Part shown: positions 45,006 to 55,649 of the stretch, one piece after another
How positions within the stretch are numbered: the first letter of the stretch is position 1
How the letters are laid out: each line of letters opens with the position of its first letter
Source: Stenopsyche tienmushanensis
Lineage: Eukaryota; Arthropoda; Insecta; Trichoptera; Stenopsychidae
Assembly: GCA_008973525.1 (NCBI GenBank)
Contig: WACJ01000010.1
Span: 868,001 to 932,000, forward strand
Reading direction: 5' to 3'
Length of the DNA stretch: 64,000 nt
Position numbers and translations under genes: made by a program
The notes under the pieces: model-generated
What the model was told of the DNA's origin: nothing
Databases searched by the model: none
Seen by the model: the letters and a program-made list of their open reading frames with translations, nothing else

Positions 45006-46129
45006 GGGGTATCGAAAAGAAATAGAAATTTTCATACAGTTATGAAAAAAACATTTATTTAAAAAAAAACTTAAAAAATACTCTATAAAATAATGTCAAT
45101 CGTTTTCTAACACCTTTTTTCCATCTTTCAGGTAATTTATCTATTCCTGTTTTGTAAAAGTATTTGGGTTTTTCTTTAAAGAACTTTTCCATATGATTTT
45201 TTATCTCATTCACATTAGTAATTTTTTTTTCACGAAGAGAATGTTCTAGGGCACGAAACAAATAATAATCCGATGGAGCGATGTCTGGAGAATATGGTAG
45301 ATGTGGTAGAAGTTCATAGCCAAGTTCAATAATTTTTTGCTACGTAACTTTTGCCGTATGAGGTCGTGCGTTGTCTTGTTGGAGAATTTGCTTATTATTG
45401 TTCACTAAAAATGGCCGATTTTTTTTTAATTCTTGTGTCATTCTTTCTAATTGTTCACAATACATGTTTGCTGTTATTGTTTCACCGGGTTTGAGTAATT
45501 CAAAATAAATAACACCAAGGCTATCCCACCAAATACATAACAGCACCTTATTTACAGTTAAGCTCGGCTTTGCCGTAGGTAAAGCTAATTGACCGGGTGA
45601 AAGTCATTATTTTTTTCGCGTGGTATTGTTATAGAGGACCCATTTTTCGTCACAGGTAACAATTCGCCTTAAAAAGGGTTCTAAATCGTGCCTAGATAAA
45701 AAAGAAGTGCAGATAGTACGTCGCTGCTCCAGTGCAGTTTGTGATAAATCGTGAGGGACCCAAACTCCTTGCCTGGAACACTTTCCAATGCGGTGAAGGT
45801 GATTTTGTGCAGTTGTCCATGGGCATCCAAGTTTATTTGATATTTCTCTGATTGATTGACGAGGATCAGACTCTACTAAATTTAACAGGACATCATCATC
45901 GATTTTTAGCGGTCTTCCCGATTTAGGCGCATCTGTAAGATTTCTGTCACCAGTTTGGAATTTTTTCAACCACCTATGACATTTACTTTAAATAAATAGT
46001 TAAAAATAGTAAATTGACAATAGTCTTAATTTACAAGCACCAAAAAATAAGTGTTTACTGCACCGCGTCACAATATAAACTGACCCTAAAGCCAGGTATA
46101 AAAAAATTTCTATTTCTTTTCGATACCCC
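45006..46129 (-). mobile_element. mariner element with near-perfect ends (copy E)
   Basis: A TA duplication lies at 45004-45005 and 46130-46131. The inverted ends start GGGGTATCGAAAAGAAATAG on both sides and agree for the first 27 bases. At 1124 bp it is shorter than a full mariner (about 1.3 kb), and the missing part is the transposase N-terminus. It inserted into the reverse R1 copy. The intact ends suggest it could in principle have been cross-mobilised, but its own gene is broken. Confidence 0.9.
45050..45990 (-). pseudogene. mariner transposase, one frame with stops and a 5' deletion
   Basis: From about 45990 the frame reads HRWLKKFQTGDRNLTDAPKS, then the second helix-turn-helix (GRPLKIDDDVLL...IREISNKLGC), WVPHDLS, and VTCDEKWVLYNN with the first aspartate. 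Two adjacent stops (45609-45604) follow. The same frame continues LSPGQLALPTAKPSLTVNKV, CIWWDSLGVIYFELLKPGET and QQDNARPHTAKVT (second aspartate), then TAG (45342-45340). It ends QKIIELGYELLPHLPYSPDI, APSDYYLFRALE (third aspartate). Exactly 34 residues separate the last two aspartates, so this is DD34D. A one-base shift near 45105-45120 scrambles the tail; the other phase gives VLEND. The first N-terminal DNA-binding helix region is deleted. The triad itself is conserved. Confidence 0.9.
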
Positions 46130-46649
46130 TAATATTTATGGAATGTGCAAAATTATAACTAAGCCGATCCTACCAGAATCAAAATCTTTATACGCGTTTT
46201 TCTCGAAAGTATTTTTTTCAATACATGACATGGTTGACATGATATTTCAAGTTTTATTCAACTGATTTACTTCATATTTATTATAAATCTTTCTTAAATA
46301 ACCTTCTATAGTCTCTACCAGATTTATGTTTCAATTTGTTTTTAACTAAATTTAAAAAATTAAAACTGTGAAAAAATATGAGTCAAAGTTTTTCTCGAAA
46401 TTACTTTTTTAAACGCGGTTGACATGATATCTCAAGTTTTTATCGATCAATTTACTTCAAATTTGATTCAAACATTTTTTATATAACTCTCTATTGTCCC
46501 TAGCAGATTTATGTTATTATTTTATTTTTAACTATTTAAAAAAAAATTAAAACCGTGAAAAAATAAGGCTAAAATAATGACTTTTTGAAAATTATTTTTT
46601 TAAAAACAGTTGCCATATTGCGAAATTTTTTTTTTTTTTTTTGTGAACA

Positions 46650-48050
46650 TAAAATAGGATTATTTGAATAGAAATCTAATGATCACTATTTTTAAATTAC
46701 TCATATCAGTCATCTATGGATGTCCTTACATGACTTTATTTAATCGCCCCATTATTAACTTTTTCAGATCCAGAAAATCAGCATAAATCTGGAGACGATC
46801 TTATTAGAATGATGATTTTTTACCATAATCTGGATTTGAATCCGATCCATTATAATAAGAATCGAGGATCAGAACCATCATACCAACATTTAATCAAAAA
46901 AATATTTAGCAATATAACTTCATTCGAATGAATCTTTGAATTGATGTATTCCAGATTTCTCACACAATTATATCGTAGAGATTTGATTCAAAAATATTTT
47001 CTATCATCTATTATTATATTATAGAGACCTACATATATTTTTCTTAATACGAAGACTTTAAAGTGGATAAAAACGTTGAAAATTGAATAAGAAATGTAAA
47101 TAAGATCATACATACAGAAAAGTGAATAAACTTGATTCAATTCAAATTCAATTCAATTCAATTCGATATTTCGCATATAAACCGACTTATTATACTTAAT
47201 AAAAAATCATGAAATAAGTTCAAATGCATATTTTATCCCCTTATGAAATGATATTCTATTATATTAAAACGTATTATGATTCTAGAATGTGTCATTCCTA
47301 CAGGTCCAATTAATACTCTTCATGGAATTATGTTGCTCATGACACCACTTTTTCATCATTTTATTATCAGCCCAAGCGATAATCTTCTTTGTGGCTGTAT
47401 ACAAATGCATAAGGCCAATTAATTAAGCAAATGTTCACTGACGGCAAACTTTGAATAAACTGTTGTGCACCGCATAATCTGCATCTGACATGCAACAATT
47501 AAAACGTGATGCATTCCATGTACTGATCCCTGTCATTGATGCATTTTTTGAACGAAAAATAATAGCGAAAAATGATTTATTTTTATGTGAAGTGTTTATA
47601 AATGATTTTGATGAACTAATATAGATTTTTTGTATATTGATCATTGATTCAAAAAAAAATCGAGGATGATTTTATCGCATCAAATCATTCAGAATGCGTT
47701 GTTGATGGAATCCATATTAATGGTTAATTGATTTTGCTCAATTATTTGCTTTAATTTCAGTTATTAATAAACTTTTTTCTTTTCTAGAAAATTCTCATTT
47801 TAAATTCATTATTATATTTGAAATTAAATCATGCTTTATCCTTTCGTGGTAATGAACCTTAGAGGGATGTAAATTGTTATTTTAACGACTCGTATTCATT
47901 CTCATCATTAGCGTCGCTCACGTGACTGATGATGTTAAATTAGGATAATTAGTTTTATTAATAAGAGATAACCAAATGGGACGGTTCAATGGTGTGTGAA
48001 GTTCCTTAATCGGCTTTTCGTTTAGTTTTTCTCGTTATCATAAAGTTTTC
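46650..48050. other. AT-rich DNA, nothing recognised
   Basis: A short AATTC-rich tandem run lies at about 47136-47165. No exon, RNA gene or transposon end could be supported. Confidence 0.4.
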
Positions 48051-48201
48051 ATGTTCGTGAATAGGGGAAATAAGTAGGGGTTCGTTGTAAAAAGAGAGGG
48101 CAGTCAAGGCACGAGGAGGGTCGTAGGGAGTGAGTTCCTAAGGGGCAGTAACCCCGGGAAAATTACTGCGCAAACATCGGCCTCAGCAGGTGTGGTGGTT
48201 C

Positions 48202-48249
48202 ATGGACCACCCTTTTCGTTGCATTGGCTACGAACCCAGTTTACACAAG
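48202..48249 (+). CDS. Possible short first coding exon or 5' leader
   Basis: An ATG at 48202 reads MDHPFRCIGYEPSLHK in 16 codons and ends at AAG directly before GTAAGC (48250), a good donor. The block 48060-48260 is GC-richer than its flanks and free of transposon sequence, as expected near a gene start. The short frame and lack of a recognised protein mean it could equally be a non-coding first exon, or chance. Confidence 0.25.
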
Positions 48250-48479
48250 GTAAGCTCATACACTAGACTTTTCAACCGAGGGTTTCTTTGAGGACTTTCA
48301 TAAAATACACACTGAATTCGGATTGCACTTTCCTTTTCAAATCAGAGACGACAAAAATCTCAGAAAGTTCAATTGACACAAAGTAACAAAATATTAGCTT
48401 AAATTTTAATTGCATCGCGTTTAAATTAAACATTGATAATTCGCACAGGAATACTTCGCCATTCCGATTGCCCTTTTCC

Positions 48480-49220
48480 ATTCGCCATGCTTAAAGATGC
48501 GCCTTAAAATCTCCCCACCGGGAGGAACATCTTCATACCCTCCACATTCAGATGGATGTTCTTTTATCCTGTGTCGAGCCTTCTAAGCGAGGGGCTGATG
48601 GTTGTTTTGGCATTCACTCCGCAAAGTCTCCATTGTAAAATAAAGTCCCAAAAATGTCTCTCAGCGTGACGAAATCTTCTTTCGCCGGGAAATATTCCCA
48701 TGTGTATCCGACAAGTATTTACACCATTCCCGGATCTCTATGCCTCGACAGTGCTCAAAGAATACGCTTACAAGTAGTAATCTATTACACGAGGCAGCCC
48801 TATTAATACTCGTTTGAATGGATGTCTCATCGGTGCATTGGATTTAAATGCGTATGCGCGCGCATCTGTGCGTGCTAAGAAAAATCAGTAAACGTCACGG
48901 ATCGACCGTCGTCATATTATTGCTACAAGGCGCTTAAAAAGCCCATTTAATTATATTTATATTTAAATTTTTGGACAAAGATTTGATTTTTATATGATGT
49001 GGGATAAATCTGAATTGCGCATTTAAAAGTCTTCAATATGAATTCGGATGCATTCCCATCTCAAATTGAATTACATAATGATTTTATAGTTAAACACATT
49101 GATTGAAATCTATTTACCATGGTAAAAAACAATTCTTATACCAATATAAATAACTTTTCATAGTCCAGATTTGAATCCGAATATTTATAAAAAAAATTCA
49201 AATAAACAACCCATTGTGAC
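48480..49220. other. GC-richer unique DNA downstream of the candidate leader
   Basis: About 48480-48900 stays GC-richer and repeat-free with no clear exon. It might be conserved intronic or regulatory DNA of a gene beginning near 48.2 kb. This is inference only. Confidence 0.25.
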
Positions 49221-49256
49221 AATACTCGAACATTGAAATTATGTTTTCATACAATT

Positions 49257-49426
49257 TTGACGCGCCGGAGGCGAGAGTCGGAGTAGTCGTCGGTTAACCT
49301 TGACTGCGGGAGGTCGTCCTTCCTGCAGCCAGATCTCTCTCTCTCTCGTGTGAAATAAATGGTTATTTTGAGAATGGAGTATTTCTATTCGACGCCCGTC
49401 TATTCCCATCCATTTATCCAGCAACA
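49257..49426 (+). mobile_element. LTR fragment, sense, 5'-truncated
   Basis: It shares with 1634-1902 the hairpin (CTGCGGGAGGTCGTCCTTCC TGCAG), TCTCTCTCTCGTGTG, AAATAAATGG, TTCGACGCCCGTCTATTCCC and the terminal CAGCAACA at 49426. The 5' TGTTG end is missing. A run of CT dinucleotides follows the hairpin. Confidence 0.55.
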
Positions 49427-49579
49427 TCACGGCCCGATAAAAGAACGGACCAGTGCGCTAGCGCATTGCATGTGAATGGGTTTCTGCCAAAAGGCAATTG
49501 AATATTTTTTTAGGGTTCTAGATATGGCTAAAAACTTTTACAAATTTCTAACTTAAAAACTTCTGTTATTTTTATTTAA

Positions 49580-50207
49580 CCCTAGATAGAGACGGGTGTC
49601 TTACGTTTCATCATACACTCGTGCATCGATGGCAAAATTGTGCCGTAAAGGTACCCCTACACATTTAAACATTTGTATTTTTTTTTATAGAAACTCATAA
49701 ATGTTCATACTTACTGTTCAACAAAAAATCTTTTAACCGTCATAAAATTAGGTATAATTAACTGAAATCGTCGGATAAGCAATTAAGCTCTTTCAACAAA
49801 AATAAGATAACTTTCGTTCGTGTTGTCTTGAGAGCAGGCGTTTGTTTTGATACTGAAGATACTCGCATCATTCTTATCGTTGACCAATTTTGTTATTCCC
49901 CTTTGACTGTTCTAGAGTGACGTCATGAGCCGAGTATCACCACCCCTATGCAAAATCTACTCCTTCAAAAGTAAGTTCTATTATTTTCGCAACACATTTA
50001 TTTTGAAACAACAGAAAGCAGATACCATACAAGTTGAACATTAAGAAATATTCTGAAGAAATGAACGAATATTGTGTGCTATCAACAGTATTAAGATTCA
50101 TTTATTGAGCCTTGTTCATTATCAAGCTCGTTACACGCTGCCGCGGAGTTGACAGAAAAGTTAATTTACATTTGAGCATAGCGTGTATGTTCTCCGGTGT
50201 GAAAGGG
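49580..50207 (+). mobile_element. piggyBac-type element, long variant
   Basis: TTAA lies at 49576-49579 and 50208-50211. The ends are CCCTAGATAGAGACGGGTG (left) and CCCTTTCACACCGGAG (right, reversed). The right third contains ATGAACGAATATTGTGTGCT and a TTACACGCTGCCG..GACAGAAAAG block related to the MITE family, while the left two thirds are distinct. 628 bp with no transposase frame. Confidence 0.65.
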
Positions 50208-50214
50208 TTAAGAA

Positions 50215-51775
50215 ACCAAAGATACATCCTGAACTTATTCGATCCGCCATAAAAATATCCATGCTTTCTTGGAAAAATCGAAAGATCTTAATAGATTATA
50301 CCATTTTATGATGATTGAAAGATTTTTAAGAATACGATTTTAGTTGAATGCGTTTTACTACTATAGCGTGGTATCTATTTTAAACGCTATAGAAGGAAAC
50401 AGACGGGTGTTAATCATTTATTTCATTGTACATTGGATTTTATAATCAAAATGAGAACTCGATTGTTCGAATTTAACTTTAGATGGTGTTTATTAAATTA
50501 AAGTTTCTGCAAATTTAAACTTTATTTAGGACAATTAGGAATTTAATTGACTTTAAAGATAAAAATTGAATATCAAATCCGCCTAATCTCATTAAAAAAT
50601 AAAACCAAAATGGCAAAAATGACTGATTATATTGCTTGATGTTATATTAACGTGTGCTGTAATCCAACAAAGATTAATTACTGGGGATGTGTGATGCAAT
50701 TCTAGTAATGTTGAACACGTGTATATGGTATTTCAACCCCTTTCTATCCCTCATTAGAAGCAGGTAGATGTTTCCAATTCACATCATATGCTTGAATTGT
50801 CTTTTAGCTATGGGGTTTGATACGATATTGGTAATGGAACATTGCATTGCACGAAATTAATTCAAAATCTATAGGGAAAATATCTATAATCCCTATGATT
50901 TTTTATCATAGTCAGATGTATGATATTCATAGAGCTCTCGTTTATATCGGGCATGCGATACAGATTGAATATAAAAACGCCTAAGTCCCTGGTGACCATA
51001 GTAATCACAAACCCCTCGATCACAAATCGCTCGAGGCTCCCCATTCAATACGAGCGCAAGGGACGAAATCTAAGTTAATCAATTTCGAAACAACAAATTC
51101 GTATCATAACTTTTGCCCTTCAAAGTGCGAAAAGACACCAGACATTTTTATCTTTATCGTGTTAGTTCTATACGTACATTTTCTGTAGTCGTGAATTTTT
51201 CAATCCTGGCACACGGGATAAGAGTCGACTCTGCGAGGGATGTTCTGAGATATTTCCACTTGATTCGAGCATATTAAGGACCTCTCGAAATCCATGATTT
51301 ATTTGTGGAGTATTTTGTCTACAATTACATTATCGAATTATTCTCCGCACATTCTTCGAAATTCGATGGCGAAATGTCAGTTCTGTACCGAATTACATTT
51401 CGGTATAAATCAGAATGGCACCTTTATTTTGAATACCACAATTTTTATATTATATTTTAATGCATTGATATCAATTTTCAAAGATCAGCTTTCTTAAGAT
51501 TATTTTTAAAGCATTTATAACCCTTTTTTATTTATTTTTTTAAGCCAACAGTAAAAATTGTGAGTCTCATGATATCTCCCTAAGTCAGACGAATAAGCAG
51601 ATTTGTTTCATAATAGGGGAGGGGCCTTATCAAATTAATATAATGCAATTTGCAAAGCAAATTAAACAATTAGGATTTTTTAATTATTTCTGTTTTTTCT
51701 AATTTAATATATTAATAAAACTTCAAAAAATATTTTTAACGTTGAATTGTATTGATCAATGAACGCAACACTCAA
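50215..51775. other. Unique DNA, minor repeat scraps only
   Basis: About 50360-50395 (ACTATAGCGTGG ... ACGCTATAGAAGG) resembles ends of the 18583-18742 family. Frames of 60-67 codons have no domain. Nothing else was recognised. Confidence 0.35.
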
Positions 51776-51781
51776 TAAGTA

Positions 51782-52590
51782 CACTTAAACCTTTTTTTGT
51801 GCGATAGAAACGTTTCGCAGAAAATCGCACAAAAAAAACTCTGACTTGAAAAATTGAAGATGCGTTCCATGGATTTTAAAAACCGCATAACTTTGAAACA
51901 GCTATATAAAGTATACCCAAAATCGCATAAAAAAAAGTTCTGTGTAGATTTTCTCTTTCCAACAATATAATTCATAATTAGTAAAGATGTCACTATAGTC
52001 CCTAACTCAAAACAAAAATACAAAATGGCGACTGTTTAAAAAAATTCAGTCAAGTCATTTTTTGGTCTTATTTTGTCGCAGCTTTAATCATTTTTTTAAA
52101 TAGTAAAAAAATTAATTTTGACATAAATCTGGTAGGAATAATACAGGGTTATATAGAAAAGATTCGTACCCAGTTTGGATATGATGGGGTCAACCGTGTT
52201 GAAAAAAGTAGTTTCGAGAAAAACGCGTTATAGTAGAACCAGCAAACTTGCCGTGCCACTAAAATAGCTATAATTACGTAAGTAATTGGAATTTTAGAAA
52301 TTGCTTTGGAGAATATATTTTCAAACGTCAAAACATTGGAAAAATGCAAAGAAACTAAATCATTTTTTTCAAAAATCTAAACCAAAATAAAGAGCGTTGT
52401 CGTAATTCAGCTATAGCAGATGCAAAATGATTTACACAGTCCCAAATTTCGGTTAGTGTCCTATTTCATCCATAATATCTCGATATGTACTCTTAATGAA
52501 ATTTAAAAAAAGAAAAAATTGCTTTTAAAAAAACCGCATAACTTCGAAATCGCACAAAAAAGTCACACAAAAAAGTCATCGTTTTAAACT
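51782..52590 (+). mobile_element. pogo/Tigger-like element, family 1, with R1 interior
   Basis: TA and then CACTTAAACCTTTTTTTGTG open the left end. The right side carries CCGCATAACTTCGAAATCGC and CACAAAAAAGTCATCG, with an eroded terminus near 52590. The interior holds R1 blocks (CTGGTAGGAATAATACAGGG, TCAACCGTGTTGAAAAAAGT, GAGAAAAACGCGTTATAGTAG). Aligned inversely with 7219-7885. No transposase frame. Confidence 0.6.
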
Positions 52591-52599
52591 TTTTTCTTC

Positions 52600-53880
52600 T
52601 TCATTTGGGGTCGTTTTTAAGCAATTTCTAAAAATAATCCTACTAAAATATTGAGTGATTCAAATTATTTTTAGATGTTCCATCAATTATTGACAGATTA
52701 TACCCATAGGCACTAATATACAACAAAAATATTTACACTCTTAAAATACTTAATCATTCTTATGCTCTTAAAACTCGTCTTAAAAACGAATATCACGATT
52801 GTTCACGTAAAACTAAACCAATATTCAATTTCACGTAAAATATGTGTAAAAAAAATGTCACGAGAATTCTCATGTTCCGCTGTTAACGTGTTATAATTAG
52901 AATGTAAAACTATGGGGCATCAATGTTTTGATTGCGAGAAAAGGAGGGACTGGACTCCATGTACTCCAGAAAACCCTTTTCAATCAAATTAATATAGTCT
53001 CGAGAAGCTTTCTGGGTAGTTTATAAAGCAGTCTTTATAAATCAACCACCCTCCCAATCTAAATACCTGCGAGGGTCCTACGATAAGATCACCCAGGTGA
53101 TTCGCAGGGTGAGCGTTCACAAATATCACACTGCCTTCAATATTGAGCGCATGATGAGGGCAATATGGATTTGTTCTTTTCGTATGAATGAATAAAATAT
53201 TATACAACAAAATATGACTTCATAATAATTTGACACAGCCCTCAAAATCCCATCTGTTTTCATACGTTAATGTAACCATGGTTATGTTTGATTAGTTATG
53301 GTGTCTTTGCGTATTCAATCTCATCAGAATGTAGCCGAAATCAGCATAATGTAAGTAGTTCAAGCGTAATTTATACATTTTCTTACATTTACTTTGATAT
53401 CACATACATAATTCTTTGTCGCTGTATACCACGATAGCATTCGTTCCTACGTATTAAATGTGCGTAATCCTTAGACGTATATCAATCAACACGTTCCCCT
53501 CGAAACTTGATACATGAAATGCGTAAGTAAACAATCGCAATGAACAGAAGTAAACGTGTTAATACAATTTTCATATTCAAACAAAGAAGCGAACACACTT
53601 CTGTTTGATAACCCTTTGTCCCCTAGTTCAAGATGTTTTCGGAATTCGAGGAATCATTTAAAATTGCTTAGCACGATGTGAAATAACATTACTCTTCAGA
53701 TATTCGAGCATTGGAGCCCAAATTTCTAATTTGCAGATTAAACTTTAATCTGAATTAATCAAAAAATAGCGTAAATTGTTTCAGCAAAATATTCAAGTAT
53801 TTCATAGAGCTCTTGTATTTTAAGTTTTATTCGAAATAAATTGCAAATATTATTATATTAAAACAGTCATTAACCAAACC
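52600..53880. other. Unique DNA, nothing recognised
   Basis: A 73-codon minus-strand frame (52989-53210) lies in a slightly GC-richer patch without a domain. No transposon ends were found. Confidence 0.35.
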
Positions 53881-53881
53881 A

Positions 53882-54066
53882 AATACAAGACACAGTCTCC
53901 TTTATGAAATGGACTTTTACAAAAGAAACTTTCAGAAAAAGAAAATTTAAAAAAGTATCTTCTCAAAGACTAAAATTTTGGCTGAGGAACCAAAGATTTT
54001 AGAGCGCCTGAAATGGGCTTCGTTAATTTCGAAGTTGAATATTATATTCATAAAAATAAAAAAATA
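53882..54066 (+). repeat. Left 185-bp arm of a near-perfect inverted duplication
   Basis: This arm is the reverse complement of 54829-55013 over all 185 bases with one mismatch that I can see (GCTGAGGAACC here, GCTGAAGAACC there). The two arms directly flank the TA-bounded Tigger-like element. The outer edges (before 53882 and after 55013) are unrelated. Confidence 0.85.
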
Positions 54067-54828
54067 CACTTGGATCTGTTTTTATGCGGATCTTTTTTAT
54101 GCATTTTTGAAGTTATGCGGTTTTCAAATATAATGGAACCTATCCCTCATTTTTCTATAGAGCACAAAGCTTTTTTTTGTGCGAGTGCGCATAAAAAAAA
54201 TACAAAAGTCATCCACATTTAGAACATTCAAATGTAAAAATAGTTTTTCTTCCACTCAACACGACATGTTTAATTCAGCCACTAGATCAGGGCATCATTT
54301 CCACTTTTGGAAAAGCAGTTTGGCACGAATGTGTTACAGATGGCGAAATAATAAAAACTTCGACATCAACTGAAAGTTACTTTAGCAAATCAATTTGGAG
54401 AAGGCTTTGATATTTTTTTAAAAAATGATGTCAATGAATTGCTTGAGGATACTCCCTTGAATGATATTATTGGTTTGATGTTATATGGCAGGAAAAAGAC
54501 AGAAGACGATATTGAAGTGGAAAAAACTCCTGTCCCTAAAAAATTATACAAGAAACTAGTCAATCTGTTTATTGTACATGACTCAAATTCTGAACGAGCT
54601 TTCAAATTCCAGTGCGAGCTTATGAATTGTATGTCTTCATTTCACAAACTCTGTAAAAAAAATTTTTTTATGCGATTTTTGGTACATTTCATTATACTGA
54701 TTTGAAGTTATGCGGTTTTTAAAAATAACGAAACCTATCCCTTAGTTTTCTATGTAGTTCAAGTCTTTTTTTATGCGAATTTTTTATATGCGTGGAACGT
54801 ATCTATCGCATAAAAACAGACCCGAGTG
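54067..54828 (+). mobile_element. pogo/Tigger-like element, family 2, complete copy
   Basis: TA lies at 54065-54066 and 54829-54830. The ends CACTTGGATCTGTTTTTATG and (reversed) CACTCGGGTCTGTTTTTATG are good inverted repeats, followed by GCGG/ATGCGG and GGAAC(C)..ATC motifs. The 762-bp body holds a remnant of a pogo/Tigger C-terminal region (54290-54660). This copy supports the pogo assignment of family 2, and by similarity family 1. Confidence 0.75.
54290..54660 (+). pseudogene. Probable Tigger/pogo transposase C-terminal remnant
   Basis: The plus strand reads STFGKAVWHECVTDGEIIKT, then in another phase NDVNELLEDTPLNDIIGLML, acidic EDDIEVEKTPV, and KKLYKKLVNLFIVHDSNSER followed by AFKFQCELMNCMSSFHKL. 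Acidic spacer, then a helix of the type NL....DSN.ER...., matches the layout of the Tigger/CENP-B-like C-terminal region, where an FxxxDPNxERF helix precedes the stop. Frame changes and the missing DDE core show decay. The assignment is by pattern; I could not align it formally. Confidence 0.5.
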
Positions 54829-55013
54829 TATTTTTTTATTTTTATGAATATAATATTCAACTTCGAAATTAACGAAGCCCATTTCAGGCGCTCTAAAATC
54901 TTTGGTTCTTCAGCCAAAATTTTAGTCTTTGAGAAGATACTTTTTTAAATTTTCTTTTTCTGAAAGTTTCTTTTGTAAAAGTCCATTTCATAAAGGAGAC
55001 TGTGTCTTGTATT
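54829..55013 (-). repeat. Right 185-bp arm of the inverted duplication
   Basis: It pairs with 53882-54066. Only this arm continues outward into a splice-acceptor-like TTATTACAG (ending at 55023 on the minus strand). It is therefore the likelier original, with the left arm the inverted duplicate. Confidence 0.8.
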
Positions 55014-55022
55014 ATCACGGCC
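54893..55022 (-). CDS. Possible terminal exon of an unidentified gene
   Basis: On the minus strand, AAATTATTACAG precedes an open stretch AVIIQDTVSFMKWTFTKETF continuing RKRKFKKVSSQRLKFWLKNQ RF and a TAG stop (54895-54893), 43 codons including the stop. The composition is protein-like and basic, but I recognise no family. The frame also stays open upstream through the acceptor, which weakens the splice call. Most of it is duplicated in inverse orientation at 53882-54011. It could be a pseudo-exon or transposon sequence. Confidence 0.25.
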
Positions 55023-55331
55023 CTGTAATAATTTTTAATCGGGTTTTTATAATGCAAATTTATATAAGCGTAAGGGATAAAGGGAATCAAGCCAACTCCG
55101 CATACAAAGTGTTAAACGATCAATGATATTTATTTGGAAGTACTAACATCCAACAAATGGCAAAGTTGGATTCGAACACTTAAATCGGGATAAAAAATCT
55201 CGATCAGGGAGATCAAAACAGACACCAAATCGTCATAGAAATTATGAATTGATTGCTATTCAAAAACATTTTAATATTATTATAAAATGAATAGAATGGA
55301 TGTTTAGATACCATATAATTTAAGTAGAAAA

Positions 55332-55640
55332 TCCATTGTAACTGGATACGAAAAGTAGTCAGTTTAAGCATAATTCCAATCCGAAAGAAATTCCGAAAGA
55401 ATTTGCTCACAATTTTTTGAATTTGGTGAAATGGCCAATCAATTGTCGCCCAAGATTGATCAATACAGAAGGTGTCGCATTTCATCATAAAAATGCAAGT
55501 TTTCATATTGCAAAAGTATCTTAAAGTAAACTTCTGGTCTTAAAAGAGGAAGTTTTGTGACATCTTCAATCAGTCCAGGTCTTAATAACATGTCATATCA
55601 GAAAACGACTTCGAAATAAATTTGAAATTAATCATAAACC
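55332..55640 (+). pseudogene. mariner transposase scrap (copy F)
   Basis: SIVTGYEK followed by a stop resembles the first-aspartate block IVTGDEKW with the aspartate changed to tyrosine. About 45 codons later, in another phase, LINTEGVAFHHKNASFHIAK resembles NRKGVxFHHDNARPHTA with the second aspartate changed to lysine. The usual spacing is longer, so an internal deletion is likely. The third block is not readable. No ends were found. Confidence 0.45.
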
Positions 55641-55649
55641 ACAATTATT

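Larger units (their letters stand above)
44771..46640 (-). repeat. R1 core, reverse copy, interrupted twice
   Basis: Reverse R1 sequence flanks two insertions. TTTCATAATTTAGAC precedes the hAT MITE at 44784-44950. AAATTTTCAAAATTATAATT precedes the mariner at 45006-46129. R1 then resumes after the mariner (AATTATAACTAAGCCGATCC, ACATGATATTTCAAGTTTTA, AACTCTCTATTGTCCCTAGC). The order of insertion of the two guests cannot be told. Confidence 0.6.
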
